The notes under the pieces were generated by a model. The model worked only from the letters and a program-made list of their open reading frames with translations. It was not told the origin of the DNA and did not search any database. From contig FTLJ01000923.1 of NCBI GenBank assembly GCA_900155495.1, forward strand, positions 1-15,812: a stretch of DNA of 15,812 bases, read 5' to 3'. The position numbers and the translations under genes were made by a program. Position 1 is the first letter of the stretch. Every line of letters begins with the position of its first letter. This DNA comes from Porogramme epimiltina. Lineage: Eukaryota > Basidiomycota > Agaricomycetes > Polyporales > Polyporaceae. Of this stretch, positions 1 through 9,500 are shown piece after piece.

Positions 1-59
1 GTCATTTGCGGCCACCATCATTGATGGGTTGATTCTATTGGCTCAAGAGCTGCTTTCCC

Positions 60-247
60 TTTTGGGCTCCCCTTGGAATGAGGCTCCCGCTCCACGGCTT
101 AAGTAATACGGGCCACCGTTCTGCGTGGTCATTGGCCGATCTCTCATTTTCCGTTTTGGGCTCCCCTTGGAATGAGTCTCTGAGCCGTGGCTTAAGTAAT
201 ACAGGCCACCGTTCTGAGCGGTCATTGGCCGAGCGGTCATTATACGT
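60..247. repeat. Two tandem copies of a 94-bp unit, plus start of a third
   Basis: The block beginning TTTTGGGCTCCCCTTGGAAT at 60 recurs at 154, exactly 94 bp later. Both copies share the segments CTTAAGTAATAC, GGCCACCGTTCTG and GGTCATTGGCCGA. A short TTTTTGGGATTTTGCCC near 247 may be the start of a third, truncated unit. Open frames across this block are by-products of the repetition and look non-coding. I recognise no transposon family. Confidence 0.85.
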
Positions 248-430
248 TTTTGGGATTTTGCCCGTTCATCGCGGAGCTCTCGTTATCCTTTGTTGGGGAT
301 GTCCCCGCCGTTCACGCATGTATGTAAAGAAATCTCGACAGCAACGACATTGTTTTCACAGGATATATATCCGCCACGGTGTGCGCGTGCATGCTCACAG
401 AGCCGGTCCGCACCGGGAAAGTGAGGACCC

Positions 431-868
431 TGGATGTCCGTGTGTGCTCGCGGTGCAGAAGCTGCTCGCAGAGGAGAAGCTACTCAAGCGCGTGGGCGAG
501 TGAAGCCCGAAGATAAGCGGGCTGCTCTGCGCGCGGCTGCAGGGTGACGGCACGCTCGCGAAGTCGTTCACGTTTGACGTGTGCACTGCGCAGCGCCGGC
601 GTGTGGTGGGGGATCTAGTTCGACTTGGAGGGCGAGGAGGCGAGGGCGAAGGAGTACGAGGGGAAGACGTTCGCGATGCAGGTGCAGGCGCGCGCAGAAC
701 GGGTTGGTGATCATGGACTTCACGGGCGGTGCGAGCTGGGACGGGAAGAAGGGGAACCACTGTATGATACTCTCGCCCTTGTATAACGTCACGAATCAGG
801 AGGTGGTGAACTTTGTGGACGTGTTTGTGAAGAGCGTGGAGGAAGTTTTGGAAGCGAACGTGCTGTGA
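431..868 (+). pseudogene. Decayed C-terminus of a class III (PLP-dependent) aminotransferase
   Basis: Three reading frames carry successive pieces of one C-terminal domain. About 437-503 gives LAVQKLLAEEKLLKRVGE, then a stop at 501-503, then ARLQGDGTLAKSFTFDV in the same frame. From 598 the frame moves to one with WWGI, a TAG, then FDLEGEEARAKEYEGKTFAM. From about 690 it moves again to NGLVIMDFTGG, GNHCMILSPLYNVT and SVEEVLEANVL before a TGA at 866-868. This order matches the small C-terminal domain of fungal class III aminotransferases (the 4-aminobutyrate/DAPA aminotransferase superfamily), which transfer amino groups using pyridoxal phosphate. The PLP-lysine domain is absent. Two stops and two frameshifts show that it cannot make the enzyme. 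The exact substrate class cannot be told. The start is set where similarity becomes visible, not at a true exon edge. Confidence 0.7.
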
Positions 869-1279
869 GCGGGAGGCTAAGCAAGTGAAATTAGAGACTT
901 GTGCAGTACTACATCACTACGTGTAAACATGGTTGAACTTGCTGCTCTTTCATGTCATGTGTTTGTTGTCGAACCGTTGAGACTTGTGGCCGCGGGTCTT
1001 ATGTCCCGGGTAACGTTGAATGCGCGCGAGACTGTGTCACGAGTGTGTACTGAACGCACATTATCGGACCTTTCAAGTTCCCTGACGCGGATCCGCGTGA
1101 ACAGAGGGGTCGACTCGCGTGGTTCGATTGCTGCTATTGTTACACTTTTGCGCGTAGAGGCCTTCCGAGCCCTCGACACTGACGAATACCCTGCCGTCCA
1201 TTCGAGGTCGCGGTTTCCGCTCAGGGGCCTGGCAGTGCCTGGGGAAGCGTTGGCCGTCAGCCACGTCGTCACTCGGAGG
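869..1279. other. Gap between two pseudogenes, no gene seen
   Basis: Open frames exist on both strands here (for example 899-1285 on plus) but their translations are arginine- and serine-rich, resemble no family I know and show no splice-consistent structure. The minus-strand frame is only the read-through tail of the endoglucanase-like pseudogene. I see no RNA gene or clear repeat. Confidence 0.5.
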
Positions 1280-1985
1280 AGGTGAGCAGACGGACCTTGG
1301 ATTCTGCAAGCCGTAGAGGGCCGGTTGCTCGCTGACTCGCCCTTAATGCACGCGCTGTTCCAGGGCGGGCCCCCGTCGGAGACTCGGAGCCCGACCACTG
1401 GCTGCGCGACACCGGGCCTCAGTGGATGTGCCCGTGAGGGCGCTGTGACCAGAGGGGAAGAACGCCCCCGCGCTTCCGGTGTCCTCGAAGATTTCAAAGC
1501 TATCGCCTGGCCAGTGTCAGTGTGATGACGTTCGGGAAAGAAAGGGGAGACGCAATGGACGGGCACGTTGTGTTGGTTGTTCGGGTTGCTCAGAGTCGTC
1601 TGCTCGCACCACTCCTGGTTGCCCTGCACTGGGCAGAGGTTCATGACCTTGATGACGATGGCCTTCCCGAATGGGTCTGAGTACGTGGGCGAGTACAGGT
1701 CGGCGGTGCTTGTGAGTGGGAAGTTGAACGCCTGCAGGCGTCGCCGAGCCCGAGCCCAGGCGCAGATCTAAACGGGGGCTGGGGGACGGCAGTACTATAT
1801 CCTGAGTCAGAGATGCTGCACGCTGAAGAGCAAACAAAATAGTAAGAGTAGGAGGATCCGGGGATGTGGAAACAAACCTGGCTGCCCGCATCTGGCACTG
1901 CAGAGTAGTGCGTGAAGGACGCTGTGCCAGATGCGATTTGGACGTAGCTTCCTGTTGCCCGGTTGTCAATGATGGTCAAAGAGCT
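1280..1985 (-). pseudogene. Decayed endoglucanase-V/expansin-like protein (double-psi beta-barrel, GH45-like)
   Basis: On the minus strand the pieces appear in the right order for a small secreted DPBB protein. They are SYVQIASGTASFTHYSA near 1930; a typical 55-bp intron at 1823-1877 (donor GTTTGT, acceptor CTCTTCAG); ISDSGYSTAV and APGLGLGDAC; then DLYSPTYSDPFGKAIVIKV, NLCPVQGNQEWC and SNPNNQHNVPVH; a second, damaged intron at about 1507-1551; then FEIFEDTGSAGAFFPSGH; and last SDGGPPWNSACIKGESASN. These match the fungal endoglucanase-V-like family, related to plant barwin and expansins, which acts on cell-wall polysaccharides outside the cell. The frame shifts after GDAC, where the usual GRC is lost, and again between the SGH and SDGG segments. 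No signal peptide exon is visible. It is therefore read as a pseudogene. Expansin-like and GH45-like labels cannot be separated by eye. Confidence 0.7.
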
Positions 1986-2539
1986 CGTCAGGGTAAGTTG
2001 AAGTGCAATGATGGGGAAATGTAACTATGTTTTTTGTAGAATCGGATCCGGCGGGGTCGTCCCCGCGGTACAACAAGTTTCTCTCGTCTGTGGATCTAGA
2101 CGCGATCACGTGATTCGCCTGGCGTCGTAGGACACGTTGAACGTCGACTCTGTTGGGTCACAATTCCCGTGCGCACACGGGATTTTGCTCAAACACCCCA
2201 CTCAACGCTGCGCTTTACCGCCCTCTAACAGCCCTCCAAGACAAATGCGTTTCTTACACAGGGCATGCAGTTATTGACCCCCTCACCGCTAGCCAGCAGG
2301 CTGTTACTCGCTTCTAGATAAGTGCTTCGTAGCTACTTTTTGCAGCTGCGCGTGCTGATCCCGTGAGGTCCACATGCGTGCCCCACTCTGACGTTAGCTC
2401 CAGTGCGACTGATTAAACGCCCCCGCTCGACCTCGCAAGCGATTCACGTCCCGCCTATGGCAGGCACGCCCACAACGTCCCTCACCACATTCCACCCAAA
2501 CACTCAGAGGCTGGTCCCAGGGCCCCTTATCAACCATCT
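1986..2539. other. Gene-free stretch, mixed composition
   Basis: No open frame here looks like protein and no splice-linked exons were found. A small perfect hairpin, CCCGTG-CGCA-CACGGG, lies at about 2167-2182. A plus-strand GTAAGT...TTTTGTAG pair at 1993-2039 resembles an intron, but nothing on either side reads as coding. The first exon of the upstream minus-strand pseudogene could once have been here but is not recognisable. Confidence 0.5.
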
Positions 2540-2559
2540 TGGTGTACGTATGACCCGCC

Positions 2560-3180
2560 GCGGGCCGCAGCCCTGAAGTGGCTCGCCCACCACGCGCGAG
2601 GGCTGCGCGTTGCCCCGCTGCAAAACCCTCGCCCCTTTATACCCCACTTTGGCGCGGGGTCTGTGTCTGTTTGGCCGTCTGCATTCACGTCATGTAGTGT
2701 GAATGAACGCGCGAGTGCGCGCGAGTGCGCGCGAGTAACGGGCCGTCGCGGCTGGGGCGCCCACGACCGCGCTAGGGCCGCGCGCGTGCCCCCCGCGACA
2801 CCATTCCTCCGTTCCACCCAAGGCAAGCTCGTGCATGCATTTACCCTCGGTTGGATTATGGCTTGAGTCCCTTGTGCCAATAAACGGGCCCGCGACTGGG
2901 AGCGCGGCGCCCCAGTCACGGGCTGTAACGGCCCACCACCGCGCTCAGGCCGCACCCGTGTCCCCCACCACGCTCGACTCCCTCATGCCATGTGTAAGCG
3001 TTTGCGCAGGTGTCATCCCCCGCCCAATATCCAATGTGCACATGAATGGGTGCGCGACTGAGCGCGCGTTGCGCCGGTCGCTATCGGCTCTGGCAAGGAC
3101 ACCCTGGGCAGCCCTAGCGGCGCGTGCGTGCTCCCCGCAATGCTCAGCTCGCTCCTTCCCGCGGCACCGTCATTGAGATG
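2560..3180. repeat. Degenerate ~173-bp tandem repeat, 3-4 units
   Basis: A GC-rich motif of the form CCCACnACnGCGCnAGGnCnGC recurs with anchors at 2585, 2760, 2932 and, weakly, about 3105, giving spacings of 175, 172 and about 173 bp. A second anchor (AATGAACGCGCGAG, AATAAACGGGCCCGCGACTG, AATGGGTGCGCGACTG) recurs in the same order between them. Units are strongly diverged. Within the first unit, GCGAGTGCGC forms a local 10-bp duplication near 2710. Arginine/alanine-rich open frames over this stretch are by-products of the composition. Confidence 0.55.
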
Positions 3181-3665
3181 AACGCAAAGCCCTGAGGCCA
3201 CCCACGAGCCTGCGAGCTTGCATGCTTAGAGACCCCGCGCTGACTGGGCCCGCCAGCATACAAGGGCTAAGCGTCCCTGCCGTCGAGGGTTCCACGTTCC
3301 ACTGGCACCCGGGCGGACGCGTCGGACCACGTGATGACAAGCGGACGCTAAACCACGCGTACGGCGCGACGGCCACCTCGCGGCTCGTCTCACCACGTTT
3401 CGTGGAGAACGGCGTCGCGCCTCCTCCCCCTTCCTCCATCACTTTCTGCTTCTGCCACCCACTTTGCTCAGCATGTTCCTCCCCCTCCGTAGTCTTCATG
3501 CTCGCTCTCTGACATCCGCTCCGTCCTCCACCCGAAATTCGTAGACTGATCCACCCCTGCCAGATCTTCTTCAGGTAGACGCGTTGGGTCCTAGGTACGT
3601 GGCAATAGCCTCCATGTAGCACGTACGTAGCGAGCGGCATCTGTTATAGAACGCATGACCTTCAT
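3181..3665. other. Gene-free stretch
   Basis: Frames are open on both strands (for example 3170-3640 on minus and 3222-3512 on plus) but the translations show no domain and no codon structure that would favour one frame. The plus strand turns pyrimidine-rich from about 3420 to 3540. I see no promoter or RNA gene that I can defend. Confidence 0.45.
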
Positions 3666-3669
3666 GTCC

Positions 3670-3710
3670 TTCGCCCGCTGGCCCTTCGCCCGCTGGCCCT
3701 TCGCCCGCCT
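3670..3710. repeat. 15-bp tandem repeat, almost three copies
   Basis: TTCGCCCGCTGGCCC is repeated with starts at 3670, 3685 and 3700, the last copy diverging after TTCGCCCGC. It sits just upstream of the larger minisatellite and probably arose by slippage. Confidence 0.9.
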
Positions 3711-3737
3711 CGATGAGCTCACACCGATGTACGTCCC

Positions 3738-4190
3738 TCGCGCACTATCAGGCGTGGCCAGGGCGCGCGTCAAATTGTCTCGACGCGCGTCCTGGTAGCG
3801 TCCCTCCCTTGCCCGCACGCGTGCTATTAGGTGGTGTCTGTACTCCGCGCGCGCACTGTTAGGTGCCGCCGGGGCGCGCCCTGAGATTACTCGGCGATGC
3901 GCCCAGGCAGCGTGTCTGTATTACGCGCGTGCACTGTTAGTTGCAGCGGGGGTGCGCGTCGAGATTACTCGGCGACGCGCCCCGGCAGCGGGTGTAATGT
4001 CCACACGTGCATTATTAGGTGCAGCTAGGGTGTGCGCCGAGATTACTCGGCGATGCACCCTGACAGCGTGTCCGTACTCCGCACGCGCACTATTAGGTGC
4101 GGCCAGGGTTCACGCCGAGATTACTCGGCGACGCGCCCCGGCAGCGTGTTTAACGGCTTCCGCACGCGCATCATGAGTACAGCAGCTGGC
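3738..4190. repeat. 78-bp minisatellite, about six units, each built around a dyad
   Basis: The motif GCACTnTTAG has anchors at 3742, 3821, 3853, 3931, 4009 and 4087. The last four are exactly 78 bp apart. GATTACTCGGCGA recurs at 3885, 3963, 4041 and 4119, again exactly 78 bp apart. The 32-bp step from 3821 to 3853 fits one unit that lost 46 bp, including its centre. A worn seventh unit may begin near 4165. Each complete unit has an inverted repeat at its centre, for example CGCCGAG-ATTA-CTCGGCG at 4035-4052 and 4113-4130. The period is a multiple of three, which explains long open frames through it, but I see no reason to call it coding. Confidence 0.9.
3758..3795. repeat. 14-bp-arm inverted repeat in the first minisatellite unit
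   Basis: CCAGGGCGCGCGTC (3758-3771) and GACGCGCGTCCTGG (3782-3795) are reverse complements with one mismatch, separated by a 10-base loop. This is the longest-armed version of the dyad seen in the centre of the 78-bp units. Confidence 0.85.
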
Positions 4191-4597
4191 CATAGATCCT
4201 CATTGTGAGAGGGATATATGCGCATGCATGCACGATTCCTGGAAGCATCATTCGTCGCCCAGTTTCCAGAGGTGCACTTCAAAGACAGGGCTAGCTGAGG
4301 GTGGCTGATCTCAGAGAGGTGAGTTCTACCTACACCCATCTTTGACGAGCCTCGCGCCGCGGCCTGCAAGACCTGCACAGGCGCGCGCGCCTACTCCCGT
4401 GGAGTTTGGATCTGGAGGCCAGGCTCAGAGACTCACACAGAGTAGGGGCGTCACAGCACGAGTGTGAATGATCGGGCCAGTTTAAAACACAGCCGTCTTA
4501 TAGCCCTGCTACATACATCGGAGAGGTGTCACTTACGTACGGACGTCCGGCGTAGAAACCCATAAGTCTCCTATCCCTAGCGCCCATAGGCTTACTT
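4191..4597. other. Gene-free stretch between minisatellite and Set1-like remnant
   Basis: No credible gene. On plus at about 4245-4275 a short frame reads FVAQFPEVHFKD, faintly like the tail of an LTR-retrotransposon polyprotein, but it is too short and too isolated to call. A run of GCGCGCGCGC lies near 4381-4390. Nothing resembling a SET domain, the expected end of the Set1-like remnant, is present. Confidence 0.4.
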
Positions 4598-4599
4598 TT

Positions 4600-5148
4600 A
4601 CCCACTGGAAATCATACGAGCTGGTGCCCACCAGACGGTAAGAGAAGTTGACAGGTGAAAAAATTGAGCGAGGCTTATGTAGTTTTGCTCCAAGCCGCGA
4701 CGTTTCATCTCCGCCCACTCCAGTCGCCCATGTGCCTGCCGGCGCCGCTGGTGCTGCTCAAAGATGAGCTCGACTCTTGCCGCTTGCGCCGCTACTGAAT
4801 CTCTAGGTGCACTATTGGAGGGTCTCACAACGGAGCTCCGTTGGGGCTGGGCGTGAGCCTTCAGTCCGTGATCGGCGCGGTTGTTGTTGCAAAGCCATTT
4901 CTGTTGACGCGGACTATCGTCGGATCCGGAGTAAGGACGCTTGCGTGTGATCCTTGCGTGGGACGACGCAGTTTCTGCAGCGTTCCACGCCGAGGAGCGC
5001 GGGGCTGCAGGCGTGGGAGCGCACAATGGAGCGCCGTGCAGCTCCTTAGGAGCGAAAGCCACAGTCCGGGAAATGGCTGCCGAGGTAGCGGTTGTTGTGG
5101 CTGGTGCACGCGCCAAGCGCGGGAGGCTAAAGTGGTAGCGGTGCATGA
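4600..5148 (-). other. Possible decayed continuation of the Set1-like remnant
   Basis: On minus, a CTAAC-type branch point near 5186 and a pyrimidine-rich acceptor ending TTTAG at 5149-5151 could open an exon reading down to about 4680. Its translation is alanine/proline/serine-rich with basic patches (ARITRKRPYSGSDDSP, then ELIFEQHQRRRQAHGRLEW). The low-complexity linker that follows the RRM in Set1 proteins would look like this, but I cannot match it to a known segment. No SET or post-SET cysteine motif appears. Position and composition are the only support, so this may not be coding. Confidence 0.3.
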
Positions 5149-5257
5149 CTAAAGAAGGCGTGGGTGAGCATGGGCACATTCGTTAGAAGCGAAAGAAGTA
5201 TCTTGCCGTGACGCAGATGCAGAACCATAAACAGAGCCGCATTGACGTTGCTTAGAC

Positions 5258-6189
5258 CTTCTGCGGGCTGTGAGTTGTACTTCGGGCGCTGGCTGGCTCT
5301 CGAGGTGGCCGTGAGGGTGGGCTGTCTCATACGATCGAGCTCGCCCATTGCTGCCTTCAAGAGCTCCCCCTCGCCGTCGAACACTACCCGGAGATCTTCG
5401 CCCTCATTGTTGACGCATGGCACGGTGAGTGCAATTGCAAGTTTCTTCCCATTCTCCTTCGTTACACAGGCTTTGGCCTCGTCGTGTGACGAAAACGTTA
5501 TCCGTACAATCCCCAACTCACATCCGCCGCACTTGTCTATTTGAGGCTCGAAAGACAGAATGGTTCCATGCGCTCCAAAATGTCGTCGCAGGTGCTGATT
5601 TGGGATCATAGCAGAGAGACCTAGCACGAGAACGCTTGTTGGGGCTGGCGACGGACCCGCCGGTTTCGCGACGGACTGCTTTTCATTAGCTTGCACAAAG
5701 CTGCAGATAGCGAGAAAGACAGCGCACCTCGCGCTTGTATGGAAGCAGCTGCGCTCTGCCAGGCCGCAACCTGTTCAACTTCGTATCCTCCCTTGGCTCC
5801 CGCGCGACAAAGGAGGGCCGCGGTGGAGGATAGAACCGCGGAGGAAGGGGTGGTGCCGGTGGCGGTAATGACCATGCTGAGGTTGATGGAGGAGGGTGGC
5901 GAAATAGTTGGGATGGAGGTGGAAGAGGCCCCGTGAGTGGTTGCGGTGCAGAGCCAGCGGCAGCCACAGCGCGGCCGTTGACGAATGGTTGTTGCCCTCT
6001 TCCGCGGTGCCCCGATTGACCATTGATGGGAGAGTGCGGCCATGTTGAAGCGGCTGGAGAGGATACGTTGATGGTGTTGAGGGGTGCTCGCGGCGTGAGC
6101 GACAGCAATTTCTCCGACATCGGAAGGATGTGGCAGAGGTTGTCGTCGTGGGACATGGGCAAAATTTGTGGCCAACCTAACCCTCCCAT
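5258..6189 (-). pseudogene. Set1-type histone H3K4 methyltransferase, N-terminal RRM part only
   Basis: Exon 1 (6189-5728, 154 codons; a nested Met at MSHDDN is an equally good start) encodes a proline-rich region ending RLRPGRAQLLPYKRE. A 52-bp intron (5676-5727, donor GTGCGC, CTAAT-like branch, acceptor GCAG) joins it in frame to an exon with an RNA-recognition motif: SVLVLGLSAMIPNQHLRRHFG, LSFEPQIDK, ELGIVRITFSSHDEAKAC and LRVVFDGEGELLKAAMGEL. This is the RRM of fungal Set1, the catalytic subunit of COMPASS, which methylates histone H3 lysine 4. Full-length Set1 is normally above 1000 residues and ends in n-SET and SET domains. Here the recognisable sequence stops about 100 residues after the RRM, and the next kilobase holds repeats. 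I read it as a truncated duplicate. The RRM itself has no stop, so a short RRM-only protein remains possible. The 5258 end is a weak GTCTAA donor. Confidence 0.7.
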
Positions 6190-6526
6190 TCGGGCACCAC
6201 TGTGCGGAGTGTTGAAAATTCAGACTCAGCCTCGCCGAACGAGTTGAGCAAACTTTAATAAGAAGGGAGCGTGAGAATAGAATGACTCATGAAGCCCATC
6301 TCGAAGCTGCCCCCGCTTCATTTCTCGATACATTCATGAAGACATACACAAAATGAACTGCACCCCGCGGAACACCTTCCCCCTACATCTCCGGAAACTC
6401 AAAGTCCCTGGATCTGTTCGAAAACGTGCACGGCGTACGCCACCCATCGTACGTATGAGAGGGAGGAGTGGGGGGAGGGGCGGGAGGGGGTCGGATGAAA
6501 CGCAAATACGAAGCCCTCCATGCCTT
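6190..6526. other. Spacer between the Set1-like 5' end and the recombinase gene 3' end
   Basis: No gene seen. A TGACTCA site (Gcn4/AP-1 type core) occurs at 6283-6289, upstream of the minus-strand Set1-like frame. A purine-rich run (GGGGGGAGGGGCGGGAGGGGG) occupies about 6470-6490. This interval is where the left edge of a mobile element carrying the recombinase gene would have to lie. I found no clear terminal repeat. Confidence 0.4.
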
Positions 6527-9500
6527 CTAAGGCACTCTGACTCCTTCTTGCGCTGCCTCGCGTTTGTAGTTCTTCCGAATCGAGTCTTCTAGTGAGAGTG
6601 CCATCCCCCCTTGTGTAGAGAATATGTTACTGAGTATAGTGCCGCCTGTTGGGTGTTCACTCACCAGGTACAAGGCGAAGCATATGATGCCAACGCACAG
6701 ACCCTGCTAGGAATCGTGCGATCAAATTTTCAGGTACACCCAGGTTTCGTCGATCCGTGTTTCCATATATATCGTTATGGACCTTGTCAGAATGACCTGC
6801 CTGTGCCGCCTCTACAGTGCTCTGGTTCCGGAGGAGGTCCATATCATCACCGGCGTGTGGTCTGTTGAAGGCGATGTGAACGTGGCGCCACGCCAGAACT
6901 CCAAGTTGAACCCCGAGATGCTTTCCTGTCCATGACTTCATCTCCTCTGAGATGGCTTGGGTGTCGAATAGGCGGTCGTAGTTAACAAAGAGGTACCGAT
7001 GATAAAGCGCCCTTATCTTCTCGTCGGACTTGGGGAACAAGACGTCGGCGCAGAGGATTGCAAAGGGGTGGCAAACCGCTTCTTTGCTCACGATCATCGC
7101 TGCAAGGGATGCGTTCAAGGAGTGTGGTATTCGGAGATCGACTCCGTTGGCGCGTACTTTTGTGTAGTGGCGCATAAGGACGATGTGAGCGTCAACCACG
7201 TGGAGGCCACGAAGGATGCCACACCGAGTGTTGGTGCGGGTGAGACCGGTCACTTCTGTTCCACGAGCAGGTCCAGCGGTGTTCATCAAGATTTGTATGA
7301 TGATGAACAGATTGAGGCGAGCATACGAGCGCAGCCACTTAATCATGGCTGCGGTATTCCAGATCACGGTTGTGCCCCTCACATCCTTGATGAACTTCCT
7401 TCGCAATTTTGGGTCATTGAGGATGTGGTTACATAGCCGATCTCGGTCGCCTAGTGCAGCCGCGTTTGACTCGTCGGAAAGGAAAGAGTAATTGTGTTCC
7501 TCCTCGCTTGGGTTTTCTCGGAGCGCGGCCATGTCGACAGGAAACTTATGTCCACATAGAAGCGTGTCGTTGAGGAGCTTAAGCGAGGAATCTTCCATTT
7601 TCCCCTGGCAGCTGCGTAGCTCGCGCAAAGAGACCCGCTTCCCGTAGCATATCAAGGTTTCCTGGTTGGAACCCGGTGCCCATTGGAACATGATCTTGGG
7701 GTGCCTACTGTAAACAAGGCTTGACGAGAGTCTCTGGAAGCTTCGGACCGCACCGAACGTGAATTCGTTTTCCGCGTCCCAGTACTCCTGCATCTCCTTA
7801 AGTGCTTCCAGATGTGATGTTTCTTTCCTCTTGTAGGACTCCTGGAGCGACTCGTACAAGAAAAACAATCTCTGGACTCCTGTTGAGCAAAGCATACGAA
7901 ATTTTTTCAAAAAAACCTCACCATGACATATGAGAATTTGGCAAATAAATTCGTAACCCCTTGATCAGGTCCACGTACGCTTCCATCTTCGAAAACTTGC
8001 GTGTGCATGATGTAACAAATGGTAGGGTCTGTGAACGCCTTTCCCTCAGGTGAAGCCCACTTTCTTGTCCATATGCCGCGAAGAATCGAGGCTAAGCTAT
8101 TGTTAGATCAGGAAACGGCCTCTGGCATCGAGCACTTACAAATTCTCTTCCTACACTCTATGTTGTTCCCTCCAACTCCACCGGGGATGCCGATGGACCT
8201 CACTTCCTCCTGAAGTTCGCCTGGGAGATTGACCTTGAACTCACTTTGCGGTTGTTGAGATCTCCACAAGAAACAAAATAGCTGCTTTACGGGCCTGACA
8301 TAGGCTTTAAAGGTATCTTGTGAAGCATGCTTGCAGAATCCTAGTTTTCGACGGATTCTGAACGGTCCGTGGAGTTCAGCATGAGTATAAGCGTGCAAAC
8401 AGCATAGCGCACCTGGGGTATGCGTGTGCCATGATCGACTGTCGTGGAAATATGGCCATGTCCTCTATTTTGTCGTACATCTCTTGGAGAAATGCCGTCA
8501 GCTCCCGGAGAAAGGGTTGGAGTGGGTGATCAGGAGACTGCGGAACAGAGTACGACTCCTGGAAAACAGAAGCAGGGTATCGCTTTGAGAAGTCGGTCAG
8601 GCCAGAGGCGCTAATCCACGGATCGATATGCCTTTGGTCTTCCACTTCTGGCAGGCCTTTCAAGAAGTTGGCGTAGATATTATCAAGGTAGCCGGGGGGG
8701 AGTTCATTTGAGGTGGAGATCTGGATGCCGGGGTTTTTAGGTAGAAGGACGGAAAAGCCACTTCTTTGATTGGCGGCCTCGCTGTACTTTTGATACGGCG
8801 TAACCGGATGAGAATTCCTTGCCAGTGAAAGTGGGTCCCTATGCTCATTATGGCCCTTAAGATGCACTTTTAGACACTTCCGATCTTTGTAAACCCGGTT
8901 ACAGAGGCTGCAGGCGTATCCTTCGAGGTGGATTAGAAGGCCAGCATAGGGCCGGATGGTTTCAGTGGGAAACTCCGGCCAGTCGTGACGGAGCCCTTCC
9001 TGTTCGAAGTTTTCCCGAACGACCGCAACGCCAGAAGTCCCCTTGAAGCTCAACTCGTCCTTATTTGAGTGCCTGCGGACATGTTTTGGGACTGCCGACA
9101 GGGTCACAACAGAATGACAGATCCTGCACACCAAGGAATTGAGCCGACGGTTGATGACCAGGCCCCTTTGGGAGAAGTAGCGGCTTGCATCTTTGTATAG
9201 CTTGTTGCATGATATGTGAGCTAAGCGTGTGCATTAAAGCCATGGAAAACGAAGCACCTCGTTGTTCGAATCTTCATATACCAGCGTATCGCACCGGTCC
9301 ACCGCTCTGTTTCCAGAATCGCTCTACTCCATATGAGTGAGAGTTATAAGGCTAGATCAAAGGAAGAGGATGCTTACTTCATGCTCCTCCTCGATCTCTC
9401 CTTCGTCTTCGTTTTGTTGCTCCTCGAAATCCTCTTGCTCCACATTGGGACCTCTGTAGTCTTGCAAGTCCGGGTCCCCTTCATCGTCAGATGGCTCCTC

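Noticed and set aside
955..1644. Single 229-codon minus-strand protein
   Set aside because: It runs through a damaged intron and beyond the family's natural end; only short segments match the endoglucanase-V-like family, in more than one frame.
2530..3201. Several open frames of 60-140 codons on both strands
   Set aside because: They follow GC-rich tandem repeats, have Arg/Ala/Ser-biased composition and no domain or splice structure.
3661..3712. Possible CRISPR-like or regulatory short repeat array
   Set aside because: It is a plain 15-bp tandem repeat without spacers in a eukaryotic sequence.
4242..4294. Plus frame with FVAQFPEVHFKD, like the end of a retrotransposon polyprotein
   Set aside because: Only about 15 residues of loose resemblance, followed by a stop, with no reverse transcriptase, integrase or LTR in the window.
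6430..6500. CGTACGTATGAGAGGGAGGAG looking like an inverted match to CTCCTCTCGCCCCCCGTATGTACG near 13300, as possible element ends
   Set aside because: The match is mostly low-complexity purine/pyrimidine sequence with only about 8 of 10 specific bases shared; not enough for terminal repeats.
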